DNA of 64,000 bases from Lachnospiraceae bacterium XBD2001. Its GTDB lineage: Bacteria > Bacillota > Clostridia > Lachnospirales > Lachnospiraceae. Positions 20,499 through 29,047 of this stretch are shown piece by piece (positions within the stretch are counted from its first letter, which is position 1; each line of letters opens with the position of its first letter). The stretch spans positions 614,028-678,027 of the forward strand of contig FPAN01000002.1 of NCBI GenBank assembly GCA_900116395.1, in the 5' to 3' direction. The translations under genes were made by a program, and so were the position numbers. The notes beneath the pieces are model-generated. The model saw nothing but the letters and a program-made list of their open reading frames with translations, was not told the origin of the DNA and did not search any database.

Positions 20499-21425
20499 AT
20501 GCCAATTAAGACACAACGAAACTTACCTGCATATTCAATCTTAGAGCAAGAGAATATCTTTGTTATGGATGAAGACCGTGCCATGCACCAGGATATCCGT
20601 CCATTGAAGATCTTGATTCTGAATCTCATGCCGCTCAAAGAAGATACGGAGTTGCAGATTCTTCGAATGTTGTCCAACACTCCGTTACAATGTAATATTA
20701 CGTTTTTGACTACCGAATCCTATGAAGCAACCCATACGTCTAAGAGTCATCTGAATGAATTCTATCTCACCTTCTCCGATGTGAAGGAGGAGTGCTTCGA
20801 CGGAATGATCTGTACCGGTGCACCGGTGGAGCTGATGGAATTCGAAGAGGTGAACTACTGGAAGGAAGTTACCGAGATTATGGATTGGGCCAAGACCCAT
20901 GTAACCTCCACCTTGTACCTCTGTTGGGGCGCACAGGCTGCGCTGTACCACAAGTACGGCATCAAGAAGCACATCATGGACAAGAAGATCTTCGGTGTTT
21001 TTGCCCATAAGGTACAGCATCGGAAGGTGCCGCTGGTTCGTGGATTCGATGATTACTTCTATGTACCCCACAGCCGTAACACCACGGTAGATGTGGAAGA
21101 GGTACGGAAACTGAAGGATATTATTATCCTGGCAGAGTCCGAAGAAGTGGGACTGTTGTTGTGCATGAAGAATGACGGTAGTGAGATTTACTGTATGGGA
21201 CATCCGGAATATGACCGCATGACCCTGGATAAGGAATACCGCCGGGATATGGATAAGGGCCTCGACTACGTGGATATGCCGAAGAACTATTATCCGAATA
21301 ATGATGTGACCAAGGAACCGCTGTTACAGTGGAGATCCACGGCCAACATGCTCTATTCCAACTGGTTGAACTACTATGTATACCAGGCTACCCCATACGA
21401 GTGGAATAAGATTAGCGACAAATAA
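20499..21425 (+). CDS. metA: Homoserine O-acyltransferase, predicted to use acetyl-CoA
   Basis: Activates homoserine for methionine synthesis. The MetA fold is clear, with nucleophile Cys in LYLCWGAQAA near residue 142 and the His and Glu of HPEYDRMTLDKEY near 235. Residue 111 is Glu (GAPVE), the position that in characterised MetA proteins selects acetyl-CoA when Glu and succinyl-CoA when Gly. The encoded enzyme is therefore predicted to be an acetyltransferase despite the usual 'succinyltransferase' label. Shine-Dalgarno AAAGGAG supports the start; TATAAT at 20462-20467 is a likely -10. Confidence 0.93.
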   Translation: MPIKTQRNLPAYSILEQENIFVMDEDRAMHQDIRPLKILILNLMPLKEDTELQILRMLSNTPLQCNITFLTTESYEATHTSKSHLNEFYLTFSDVKEECFDGMICTGAPVELMEFEEVNYWKEVTEIMDWAKTHVTSTLYLCWGAQAALYHKYGIKKHIMDKKIFGVFAHKVQHRKVPLVRGFDDYFYVPHSRNTTVDVEEVRKLKDIIILAESEEVGLLLCMKNDGSEIYCMGHPEYDRMTLDKEYRRDMDKGLDYVDMPKNYYPNNDVTKEPLLQWRSTANMLYSNWLNYYVYQATPYEWNKISDK

Positions 21426-21451
21426 GGGACAATCAAAAGGAGGAAAACACA

Positions 21452-21874
21452 ATGGAGAAAATGAAGCGGGAAGTGATTTGGCATGATAGAAAGCGTACAT
21501 TTCTTGGATTGCCGTGGAGTTTTACGGTATATGATTTGACGGATGACCGTCTCTTCGTGAAGACCGGATTCTTCACCATCAATGAGGAGGAGATTCGCCT
21601 CTATCGTGTACTGGATATCCAGTATAAGGCAACCTTGGGACAGCGGTTGTTCGGACTTGGTTCTATTTTCCTTACCACTTCCGATCACAGTGCGCACAAC
21701 TTAGAGATTCGCAGTATCAAGCGTCCGAAGGACGTGAAGGAGATGCTGTCTGCCCGCGTGGAAGAGCAGCGTGACAAGAAGCGCGTGGTCAATCGTGAGA
21801 TGATGGTGGATCCTTGCCTGGATGAAGACCATGAAGAGTATGACGGTGAGGCTGAGGAGTCTGACAACGAATAA
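21452..21874 (+). CDS. Small protein with bacterial PH-like (bPH2/DUF304) domain
   Basis: Residues 10-110 hold the beta-rich pattern of bacterial PH domains (YDLTDDRLFVKTGFF, then EEEIRLYRVLDIQYK and DVKEMLSARVEEQR at the end). The usual membrane helices of YdbS/YdbT proteins are missing, so this version is probably soluble. The C-terminus is very acidic (DPCLDEDHEEYDGEAEE). It sits between metA and an SDR gene with 26 and 12 nt gaps and a strong Shine-Dalgarno. Function unknown. Confidence 0.75.
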   Translation: MEKMKREVIWHDRKRTFLGLPWSFTVYDLTDDRLFVKTGFFTINEEEIRLYRVLDIQYKATLGQRLFGLGSIFLTTSDHSAHNLEIRSIKRPKDVKEMLSARVEEQRDKKRVVNREMMVDPCLDEDHEEYDGEAEESDNE

Positions 21875-21886
21875 GGGGGATACTGC

Positions 21887-22648
21887 ATGAAGACAGCATT
21901 AATTACCGGAGCAACTTCCGGAATCGGCATGGAATTTGCCAGAGCCTATGCAGCTAAGGGATATCGATTGCTTGTGACCGGACGTAGAGAAGACCGTCTG
22001 AAGCAGCTTCAGGAAGAGCTGGATGTACCGGTGGAGTATTATATTTTTGACCTTGGCAAGAAAAAAGAATGCTTTGCTTTGTTGGATGCGCTGAAGGATG
22101 AGACCATTGATGTATTTATCAATAACGCAGGATTCGGTCTGGCCGGTTCCTTCGTTGAGACCGATTTAGAACGGGAAATCTCCATGGTGAAGCTGAATGA
22201 TATTGCGATGCACATCCTGTTCAAGGGCATTCTGCAGCGCATGGTAGCGGTAGATTCCGGATCGATTCTCAATGTAGCATCCTCTGCAGGTTTATTGCCG
22301 GGAGGCCCGTATATGGCAACCTATTATGCCACCAAGGCCTATGTGACCAGCTTAACCCGCGCTGTTGCGGTAGAACTTCGTGAGAAGAAGAGTCATGTGC
22401 GTGTACATGCCCTGTGCCCGGGACCGGTCGATACAGAGTTTAATGCCAATGCAGATGTGGTTTTTGCATTGAAGGGCATTAGTGCCAAGGATTGTGTGAA
22501 GGCAGCCATCAAGGGCATGGACAAGCGTGGCGTGATTATTGTTCCGAATTTTACCATGAAGCTGGCAGTGATTGCCGGATACATCTTACCAAGATCCCTT
22601 GCGGTGAAGATTACCGGACACCAGCAAAAAAAGAAATTGGCCTCTTAA
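21887..22648 (+). CDS. Short-chain dehydrogenase/reductase
   Basis: A 253-residue classical SDR. The cofactor motif TGATSGIG is at residues 7-14, followed by TGRREDRL, whose basic residues favour NADP(H). The NNAG motif is at about 80, the catalytic Ser near 133 (NVASSAG) and Tyr/Lys in YYATKAY near 146. The C-terminal hydrophobic helix (LAVIAGYILPRSLAVKI) is common in DltE-like and fatty-acid-linked SDRs. The substrate cannot be named. Confidence 0.88.
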   Translation: MKTALITGATSGIGMEFARAYAAKGYRLLVTGRREDRLKQLQEELDVPVEYYIFDLGKKKECFALLDALKDETIDVFINNAGFGLAGSFVETDLEREISMVKLNDIAMHILFKGILQRMVAVDSGSILNVASSAGLLPGGPYMATYYATKAYVTSLTRAVAVELREKKSHVRVHALCPGPVDTEFNANADVVFALKGISAKDCVKAAIKGMDKRGVIIVPNFTMKLAVIAGYILPRSLAVKITGHQQKKKLAS

Positions 22649-22699
22649 GATTTACCGACGGAATGTCGATATTATTTGTGAAGATACAGCTAAGGAAGG

Positions 22700-22738
22700 C
22701 ACCTATTTTCGGATGGATCCGGAAGTAGGTGTTTTTTT
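22700..22738 (+). terminator. Rho-independent terminator after the SDR gene
   Basis: CACCTA pairs with TAGGTG around an inner TTCGGAT/ATCCGGAA stem, followed by seven T. Confidence 0.75.
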
Positions 22739-22756
22739 ATTGATGAGGAGGCTTCT

Positions 22757-23104
22757 ATGGTTGAACATGCTGAGTTCGAGTACAAGATTGACGCAACGAT
22801 TATTATTCGCACCAAACGAATGCAATATATGTTTAAGGAGCACCAGATTCTCTACGTAGAGAATTCCGGGAAAAAGCTTTACATTCACACCGGGGGAAAA
22901 CCAATTGAGGTCTATGGTTCCATGAAAGATATGGAAATCCTGGTAGGACCGAAGTTCTTCCGGTGTCACAGAGGATTCCTTGTGAATATGGAGCACATTC
23001 ACGGGTACTCCAAGAACACCATCGTGATGGATAACGGAGACGAGATTTACATGGCCAGAGATCGCTACAGCGCCTTCGTTGCAGCTTACGATAAATTTTT
23101 GTAA
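22757..23104 (+). CDS. Stand-alone LytTR DNA-binding regulator
   Basis: The 115 residues contain only the LytTR domain (residues 15-113): ILYVENSGKKLYIHT, then FFRCHRGFLVNMEHIHGYSKNT. The second stretch is the signature that contacts DNA. The receiver domain of typical AgrA/LytR regulators is missing, so it must be controlled in another way. It lies just before a sigma-28-like promoter and a small hypothetical gene, which are its nearest possible targets. Shine-Dalgarno GAGGAGG supports the start. Confidence 0.9.
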   Translation: MVEHAEFEYKIDATIIIRTKRMQYMFKEHQILYVENSGKKLYIHTGGKPIEVYGSMKDMEILVGPKFFRCHRGFLVNMEHIHGYSKNTIVMDNGDEIYMARDRYSAFVAAYDKFL

Positions 23105-23122
23105 AATATAGGCAGAAGGGGT

Positions 23123-23149
23123 TCAGTTTTTTGACGATTGAACCGATAC
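23123..23149 (+). promoter_or_regulatory. Sigma-28-like promoter
   Basis: TCAGTTTT at 23123-23130, 11 nt, ACCGATAC at 23142-23149: same geometry and nearly the same bases as 5721-5747. GGTTCA and TGAACC form an inverted repeat spanning it. Confidence 0.55.
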
Positions 23150-23231
23150 AATAGAAAAGATATCTATCATTATGTCTATTCGCTTGCATACGGACGTGCT
23201 AAAGCTTTTAAGAATCAAGGAGGATGATCAT

Positions 23232-23858
23232 ATGGCAATTGAAATGAATGTAAATGCGGTCGTAAACAATTATGCGACTTCCACCCAGACCACACCGAAG
23301 GCGAAGACCGAAGAGGTAGCCGAGAAGGTTGTAGAAGAGGGTGCAGTATACGAGAAGTCCGATGAGAAGGCCGCTGAATCCAAATCCCCATACAGCATTA
23401 ATAAGATGAGCGAGGAAGATCGTGCGAATCTGGTACAGCAGTTGAAGGCGGACCAGGCCAATCGCATGAATCAGCTCCTTGACATTGTTCGTCAGACCTT
23501 GAACGGTCAGGGCAAGGCATATGCCATTGCAACGGAGGACGACAGCGTATGGAAGATGTTCGCCAACGGTGAAGTTACGGTGAGCGAAGCTGCTAAGAAG
23601 CAGGCCCAGGAGGATATCTCCGAAGACGGTTACTGGGGTGTGAAGCAGACTTCCCAGCGTCTCTTCGATTTTGCCAGCGCATTGGCCGGCGATGACGAAG
23701 AGAAAATGAAGAAGATGCAGTCCGCTATGGAGAAGGGCTTCAAGGAAGCAACCAAAGCATGGGGCCGTGACCTTCCGCAGATTAGCAAGGATACCTTAGA
23801 TGCAGCCAATAAGCTTTTCGAAGAGTATTATGCATCCAAGAAGGAAGTTACCGAATAG
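23232..23858 (+). CDS. Hypothetical protein behind a sigma-28-like promoter
   Basis: I do not recognise a family. The start is ATG 23232 (MAIEMNVNAVVNNYATS, 208 residues), supported by AAGGAGG 7 nt upstream; the longer frame from 23172 begins inside the leader. Residues 1-55 are low-complexity Thr/Ala/Glu/Lys. Residues 60-200 are helical, with a Trp-containing middle (DGYWGVKQTSQRLFDFAS). No signal peptide is seen. The style and promoter match the coiled-coil pair at 5.8-7.6 kb, so it may belong to the same regulon. Confidence 0.7.
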   Translation: MAIEMNVNAVVNNYATSTQTTPKAKTEEVAEKVVEEGAVYEKSDEKAAESKSPYSINKMSEEDRANLVQQLKADQANRMNQLLDIVRQTLNGQGKAYAIATEDDSVWKMFANGEVTVSEAAKKQAQEDISEDGYWGVKQTSQRLFDFASALAGDDEEKMKKMQSAMEKGFKEATKAWGRDLPQISKDTLDAANKLFEEYYASKKEVTE

Positions 23859-23890
23859 CGAAACAGTGTGTGTGCACACTTTTGTATATA

Positions 23891-23941
23891 GAATGGCTTC
23901 TGTCATTACCGGCGTGGGTAGTGGCAGGGGCCATTCTTTTT
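23891..23941 (+). terminator. Long hairpin terminator
   Basis: GAATGGC (23891-23897) pairs with GCCATTC, with an inner CTGTCATTACC/GGTAGTGGCAG stem and a short loop, about 18 pairs in all, then five T. The following 117 nt to 24058 hold no recognisable signal. Confidence 0.8.
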
Positions 23942-24058
23942 GTACGATTCATTCCATTTCCCCGACAGGTGGTTCCAAGGCTCTAGTGACGGGACTTTTC
24001 CCATCCGAAGTAATTCGTAGAACGTCATATTTTGTGACTGGAAAGGGAGGTCGTGCAA

Positions 24059-25447
24059 ATGAAAATTGCAGAAAGCACAATTCAAATGAACGCCAGTCGA
24101 CAGGCATGGCAGATGGGAAGCAGGGGGTCCTTGGAAGCACAGGGAGCCAAGGCTTTCCAGAACATTGCCGCATCCATGTTTGGAACAAAGTATGATACTT
24201 ATTTGCCAGGGAATGGCGCAGATGGAACCATGTATGGAAATCCTTATAACAAGAACGGAATCGCGGTATCAGACATTGGGCAAACGGATATGTCTTCGAC
24301 GACGAACAGTGCCAGCAAGATGCAGTATGATCTGCTTGGCATGTTGTGGCAGCGGATGATGCAGAGTATGGGCATCTTCACTGCCGGATCCGGTGGAATG
24401 GTAGCGTCCGCCGGGCTGAGTAGTACCTATGTGCAGCAGGTGGACACCTACAGTGAGTATGAGGCCACTTGCTTCCATGCACAGGGACAGGCACTTACGG
24501 AGGATGGCCGAAGTCTGGAATTCTCCATTGATATCTCGATGAGCCGTAGTTATCGGGAGTACATGAATGTGGAGACGCCGTTGTTCCAGAATCTTCTTAT
24601 GGATCCTTTGGTTGTGAATGTCTCCGGAGAGACCTTGTCCGTATCGGATCAAACCTTCTTCTTTGATTTGGACGGGGACGGTACCGAGGAGGAGATTAAC
24701 CAATTAGGCGCCGGCAGCGGATTTTTGGCACTGGATAAGAACGGAGACGGCAAGATTAACGACGGTACGGAGCTCTTCGGTACCCAGAGCGGAGACGGAT
24801 TCGGCGATTTGCGTGCCTACGATTCCGACGGTAACGGATGGATCGATGAGAACGATGAAATCTTTGATAAGCTTCGTGTATGGTGCAAGGGCGAGAATGG
24901 CGAAGACATCCTGATGAGCTTGAAGGATGCGGATGTTGGTGCCATCTATCTTGGAGAAGAAAAAACAGACTTTTCCATGACGGATTCCATGGGCGGTATG
25001 GCAGCCATGCTTCGCTCCACCGGAATCTTCCTTCGGGAGAGCGGTTCGGCAAGCACCTTGCAGCACGTGGATATGGTGATTCATCAGGCCATCGAACAGG
25101 TCCAGGAGATGGTGATGGAAAGTACCACGGTAAATAACGGCGTGGTCACAACCACCCAGAATGGCAAGGCCTTAGAACAGGACGCAGCCAACCAGGACGT
25201 GGTGAAGCAAAGTGCCAAGGATGATGAGGAACTGCGTCGGCAGTCCGAGACAGAGAAGCGGAATATGGAAGCAAGAAGAGAGCGTCGCCGTGCAGAGCGG
25301 AAGGCCTTAAATGAAGCTGCAGCCAAGCGCAGAGAGGAACACAAGGAAATTGCAGAAGAAAATTTCCAACGACAGATGGAGCATCGGAGACGTTGGAAAG
25401 AACACATTTCCCAAGAAAAGCTAGAGAGTGCCTACGGGATTGGATAG
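24059..25447 (+). CDS. EF-hand-like calcium-binding hypothetical protein
   Basis: Residues 195-285 contain three Asp-rich loops of EF-hand or dockerin type (DLDGDGTEEEIN, DKNGDGKINDG, DSDGNGWIDENDE), the usual sign of Ca2+ binding. The N-terminal 190 residues are Gly/Ser/Met-rich without a signal peptide. The C-terminal 75 residues are an Arg/Glu-rich coiled coil. The start is ATG 24059 (462 residues) with GGGAGG 8 nt upstream; GTG 24053 is too close to the same site. Proteins of this plan occur in flagellate Clostridia, but I know no assigned function. Confidence 0.72.
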   Translation: MKIAESTIQMNASRQAWQMGSRGSLEAQGAKAFQNIAASMFGTKYDTYLPGNGADGTMYGNPYNKNGIAVSDIGQTDMSSTTNSASKMQYDLLGMLWQRMMQSMGIFTAGSGGMVASAGLSSTYVQQVDTYSEYEATCFHAQGQALTEDGRSLEFSIDISMSRSYREYMNVETPLFQNLLMDPLVVNVSGETLSVSDQTFFFDLDGDGTEEEINQLGAGSGFLALDKNGDGKINDGTELFGTQSGDGFGDLRAYDSDGNGWIDENDEIFDKLRVWCKGENGEDILMSLKDADVGAIYLGEEKTDFSMTDSMGGMAAMLRSTGIFLRESGSASTLQHVDMVIHQAIEQVQEMVMESTTVNNGVVTTTQNGKALEQDAANQDVVKQSAKDDEELRRQSETEKRNMEARRERRRAERKALNEAAAKRREEHKEIAEENFQRQMEHRRRWKEHISQEKLESAYGIG

Positions 25448-25454
25448 GCGAGAG

Positions 25455-25485
25455 AAGTCCCTGCTGTAACAAGCAGGGACTTTTG
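25455..25485 (+). terminator. Rho-independent terminator
   Basis: AAGTCCCTGCT (25455-25465) pairs perfectly with AGCAGGGACTT (25472-25482), followed by T. Confidence 0.85.
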
Positions 25486-25526
25486 TGTTATGATGGTGGA
25501 CAAAGAATGTTTGGGAGATAAGTCTT

Positions 25527-25928
25527 ATGCGGAAAAAATTGCGTGGAGATGTGTCTGCAATTTTGGCGATAATTTCAACTTATGGTTTATTTTTTTTGAC
25601 GGGAATCGGATGCCCGATTAAATTTCTAACCGGCGTATCCTGCGCTGGGTGCGGGATGACCCGGGCATGGTGGTATTTTTTGCACGGAGATTTGCGTCGT
25701 GCGTTTTTCTACCATCCATTATTTTTGTTGCCAATATTTGCCACATTTGTTATTCTTTTGAGGAAAAGGTTTTCGCAAAAAGTTTATTACGGAATCATCG
25801 CAGCGATTTGTGTTGTGGCAATTGCGGTGTATCTGTATCGACTGACCATACCGCATCAGAATATCGTGGTATTTCGTCCTCAGGATGGATTCTTCGTTCG
25901 TATGATTCGCATGGTTCTGCGGAGATAA
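25527..25928 (+). CDS. DUF2752 membrane protein
   Basis: A 133-residue protein with three hydrophobic helices. The DUF2752 signature CPIKFLTGVSCAGCGMTRAW is present at about 30-50: Cys, then CxGCGMTR, which probably binds a metal or haem-like group. Family members are small integral membrane proteins of unknown function. The next gene (zinc-ribbon/DUF4234) follows after 23 nt. Confidence 0.88.
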   Translation: MRKKLRGDVSAILAIISTYGLFFLTGIGCPIKFLTGVSCAGCGMTRAWWYFLHGDLRRAFFYHPLFLLPIFATFVILLRKRFSQKVYYGIIAAICVVAIAVYLYRLTIPHQNIVVFRPQDGFFVRMIRMVLRR

Positions 25929-25951
25929 AACTTGTTGAGGAGGAGTAACAT

Positions 25952-27340
25952 ATGTTTTGTAGCAATTGTGGCACCGAGATGCCGGAAGGTGCACAGTTCT
26001 GCCCAAGTTGCGGCACCAAGGTCACTTCCGATGAAGCAACCGAGACCGTAATTGAGGCAGTGGAAGAAGCACCGAAGGTAGATCCGTCTTTCTACGGACA
26101 GCAGACCGGTGCACAGCAGAATACGTACAACCAGGCAACGAATCAGACACAGAAGGCAACCGGTGGTAAGAATTTTATCGGAGATACCTCTAGTATGAAC
26201 CTGTTGCAGGTATTCTCTATTATCATGATGCTTCTGTACGGTTTGTATACCATCCGTGCGGTATTTAGCAGTATCGGAACTATTTTTGCTTTGATTGGAA
26301 CCATTTTCCGTCCGTATATGTACCATTTCCTGGTATATGCCATCGGTGATGTGATTATGGCTATTTTCACATTGCTTTCCGGCGCTTGTGCCGCAGTGAT
26401 GACAGTGAGCTTCTATGGAGTATTCCGTAACTGGAAGAAGGAAGTATCCCGCAAGTATTTCGTGGTACTTCTTGTAGCTGGTGTAGCAAGTGCAGTCATG
26501 GGAATTTTGAATTCCGTTGCATCCGCTATCATTCAGTTGGCTTCCTTCGGCGATTTCTATGGCCCGAAGATTTTCTCTGCAAGCGGACGTCCGGTGGTAC
26601 TTGCTATCGCAGGTATCTTGGGATACTTCTTCATCACCAACAACATGCAGGCTGGCCCGACCGACGGCGGCTTCCAGGTTGGAGATGAATTGAAGAACGC
26701 AATGAATTACGGTAAAGAGTTGTGGGCAGACCTGCAGACAACTGTTAATGGCGGTGCTACAGCAGCAACAACTGCAACCGCAGCTTCTGCAACCGCAGCT
26801 ACTGCAGCTTCTGTAGCAGCAACTAAGGCAAACGATCCTTTTACACTGGATTTTAGTGCCAATCCAACCACACCGGTGAATCCGACAGCACCGGCAAGTG
26901 CAAATACATCAAATAACGGAGGCAATAACAATATGTATACTGGCGCATTAAAAACAGATCGTAGCATTTGGGCTTACATCTTCCTTGGAATCATTACCTG
27001 TGGTATCTATAGTTTATATATGATGTATACCTTGGAGCGTGATATCAATATCGCTTGTGATGGTGACGGAGATCATACCACTTCTTTCTGGGCTTATCTT
27101 GGACTTAGCATTATTACTTGTGGTATCTATCATTTCTACTATGTTTACAAGATGGGTAACCGTCTTCAGAGAAATGCTCCTCGCTACGGATTATCCTTCC
27201 AGGAGAACGGTACTTCTGTATTGATGTGGAACTTGTTCGGTATGTTCTTGTGTGGTATCGGTGCTTACATTGCAATGAATATCTTGCTTACCAACACCAA
27301 CGCAATCTGCCGCGAGTACAATGCATACAACAACTTATAA
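25952..27340 (+). CDS. Zinc-ribbon membrane protein with DUF4234 domain
   Basis: Residues 1-25 form a double-CxxC zinc ribbon (FCSNCG and FCPSCG). Four hydrophobic segments lie at about 80-230. An Ala/Thr-rich low-complexity linker (about 265-320) follows. The C-terminal DUF4234-like domain (about 330-462) contains two GIITCGIY-type repeats followed by a long helix. The role is unknown; such proteins are common in Lachnospiraceae. A terminator follows. Confidence 0.85.
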   Translation: MFCSNCGTEMPEGAQFCPSCGTKVTSDEATETVIEAVEEAPKVDPSFYGQQTGAQQNTYNQATNQTQKATGGKNFIGDTSSMNLLQVFSIIMMLLYGLYTIRAVFSSIGTIFALIGTIFRPYMYHFLVYAIGDVIMAIFTLLSGACAAVMTVSFYGVFRNWKKEVSRKYFVVLLVAGVASAVMGILNSVASAIIQLASFGDFYGPKIFSASGRPVVLAIAGILGYFFITNNMQAGPTDGGFQVGDELKNAMNYGKELWADLQTTVNGGATAATTATAASATAATAASVAATKANDPFTLDFSANPTTPVNPTAPASANTSNNGGNNNMYTGALKTDRSIWAYIFLGIITCGIYSLYMMYTLERDINIACDGDGDHTTSFWAYLGLSIITCGIYHFYYVYKMGNRLQRNAPRYGLSFQENGTSVLMWNLFGMFLCGIGAYIAMNILLTNTNAICREYNAYNNL

Positions 27341-27346
27341 AATGTA

Positions 27347-27377
27347 GAAGAGGGTCGCTTCGGCGGCCTTCTTTTTT
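27347..27377 (+). terminator. Rho-independent terminator
   Basis: GAAG-GGTCGC, loop TTCG, GCGGCC-TTC, then six T. Confidence 0.75.
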
Positions 27378-27387
27378 ACGCAAAATG

Positions 27388-27417
27388 CAAACATACTTTC
27401 GAAAGATATGCTATAAT
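27388..27417 (+). promoter_or_regulatory. SOS promoter of the Y-family polymerase gene
   Basis: TATAAT lies at 27412-27417. A LexA-like box, CAAACATACTTTCG at 27388-27401, covers the -35 region; it differs from CGAAC-N4-GTTCG at two arm positions and shares the CAAAC half with recA box 1. The predicted start point is at or next to the A of the ATG at 27424. Confidence 0.6.
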
Positions 27418-27423
27418 AGACCC

Positions 27424-28689
27424 ATGAAAAAACGAACCTATTTGTGTATTGATTTAAAATCCTTCTATGCCTCGGTGGAGTGCGCGGAGCGGGGATTGGA
27501 TCCGATGACCACAAGGCTGGTTGTTGCAGATCCAACACGAACGGATAAGACCATTTGCCTGGCAATCTCGCCTGCTATGAAGGCGCTGGGCATCCATAAC
27601 CGCTGTCGCGTCTTCGAGATTCCCAAGGGCATTGATTATATTATGGCGCCGCCTCGGATGCAGAAATACTTGGATTATTCCGCGGAGATTTATGGCATCT
27701 ATCTGAAGTACATCTCTAAGCAGGATATCTATGTGTATTCCGTGGATGAGGCCTTCATGGATGTGACGGAGTATCTGAACCTCTATGGCATGACCGCCAA
27801 GGAATTGGGCCAGCGGATTATGCAGGATATTTATGATACGGTGCACGTGCGGGCTACCTGTGGAATCGGAAGTAATCTGTATCTAACCAAGATTGCCTTG
27901 GATATTACGGCCAAGCATGCCGACGATTTTATCGGAGAACTGGATGAAGAGAGCTATTGTAAGACCCTGTGGGACCATAAGCCCCTAACGGACTTCTGGC
28001 GCATTGGTGGTGGTATCGCAAGACGATTGGCACCATACGGCATCTATACCATGGGGGATATTGCAAGGGCGGATGAAGACCTCCTGTATCGGTTGTTCGG
28101 TATTGATGCAGAGCTACTGATCGATCATGCCTGGGGCAGGGAACCGGTGACCATTGCGGACATTAAGAATTATCACACCCGGACCAAGAGTATTACCTCC
28201 GGGCAGGTCTTAATGTGCGATTACAATTACGAAGACGGCAAGCTCATCGTAAAAGAGATGGCGGATCTCATCTGCTTGGATTTGGTGGAGAAGAAGCTTC
28301 TTACCAAGTCCATCACCTTACATGTGGGCTATTCCAACCGGTTGAATGTGCCACCGGCCCATGGAACGGTGAACCTAGGGGATGATACCAATGCGGATAT
28401 GATCATTATCCCTGCCATGATGAAGCTCTACGAGGAGATTATCAATCCCAATTATGACATTCGTCGGGTGAATATCTCCTGTAATAATGTGATTCCGGAG
28501 GAGTTCCATCAGTATAGCTTTTTTACCGATGCTGCGGACTTAGAGCGGAATCACAAGATTCAGGAAGCAGTGATTGAGCTGAAGTATAAGTTCGGCAAAG
28601 ATGCGGTGATGAAGGGCATGAACCTAGAAGAGAAGGGCACCACCCGAGAACGGAATCACCAGATAGGAGGACATCGCAGTGGCGACTAG
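27424..28689 (+). CDS. Y-family (UmuC/UvrX-like) translesion DNA polymerase
   Basis: Low-fidelity polymerase that copies damaged DNA. The N-terminus YLCIDLKSFYASVECAERG carries the first catalytic Asp, and YSVDEAFMD carries the second Asp-Glu pair; a helix-hairpin-helix and a little-finger domain follow. At 421 residues it fits the Gram-positive UvrX/YqjW group. I place the start at ATG 27424, because the first catalytic Asp is only eight residues on and upstream extension reads through the preceding gene's terminator. A YolD-like gene overlaps its 3' end, the usual partner. No Shine-Dalgarno is visible. Confidence 0.92.
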   Translation: MKKRTYLCIDLKSFYASVECAERGLDPMTTRLVVADPTRTDKTICLAISPAMKALGIHNRCRVFEIPKGIDYIMAPPRMQKYLDYSAEIYGIYLKYISKQDIYVYSVDEAFMDVTEYLNLYGMTAKELGQRIMQDIYDTVHVRATCGIGSNLYLTKIALDITAKHADDFIGELDEESYCKTLWDHKPLTDFWRIGGGIARRLAPYGIYTMGDIARADEDLLYRLFGIDAELLIDHAWGREPVTIADIKNYHTRTKSITSGQVLMCDYNYEDGKLIVKEMADLICLDLVEKKLLTKSITLHVGYSNRLNVPPAHGTVNLGDDTNADMIIIPAMMKLYEEIINPNYDIRRVNISCNNVIPEEFHQYSFFTDAADLERNHKIQEAVIELKYKFGKDAVMKGMNLEEKGTTRERNHQIGGHRSGD

Positions 28690-29014
28690 ACCGAAGAATA
28701 AGATGCCGGTTTCGGAGCGGGCGAAGCAATTCCTTCCCTTTGCCGCAGTGAAGGGACTTCCGGAAGCTATGGCAGCCAAAGAGAAGATCGTGGTACCCAA
28801 GGTAGAGCTCTCGCCGGAACAGGAAGATTATCTGGATGAGCAGATGCATAAGCTAGAACGTGGCAAGATTGCAACGGTGGTATATTACAACAAGAAGGGA
28901 CAGGAATATCTGAAGGTCACCGGCATGGTGGCCCGGATGGATGTGACCAGTCGCGTGTTACAAATTGTGGATACCAAGATTTCTTTTGATGATATTTATG
29001 ATGTAGAGTGCTAG
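28679..29014 (+). CDS. yolD: YolD-like protein
   Basis: A 111-residue protein of the YolD family, found next to UvrX-type polymerases and thought to modulate them. Family marks are MPVSERAKQFLPFAAVKGL at the start and the beta-rich second half (KIATVVYYNKKGQEYLKVTG ending in ISFDDIYDVE). The start is GTG with TAGGAGG 8 nt upstream, and it overlaps the polymerase stop by 11 nt, so the two are coupled. Confidence 0.9.
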   Translation: MATRPKNKMPVSERAKQFLPFAAVKGLPEAMAAKEKIVVPKVELSPEQEDYLDEQMHKLERGKIATVVYYNKKGQEYLKVTGMVARMDVTSRVLQIVDTKISFDDIYDVEC

Positions 29015-29047
29015 AATGGACATGATGAAATAAGGGAGGACATGCAT

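Noticed and set aside
23942..24058. A third sigma-28 promoter for the EF-hand-like gene
   Set aside because: CCCGACAG and TCCGAAGT were examined; neither has a -35 half at the required distance.
23800..24195. A 131-codon frame between the 23232 and 24059 genes
   Set aside because: It overlaps both neighbouring genes, spans a strong terminator and has no family resemblance.
27226..27423. Long N-terminal extension of the Y-family polymerase
   Set aside because: It overlaps the previous gene out of frame and crosses its terminator and the SOS promoter.
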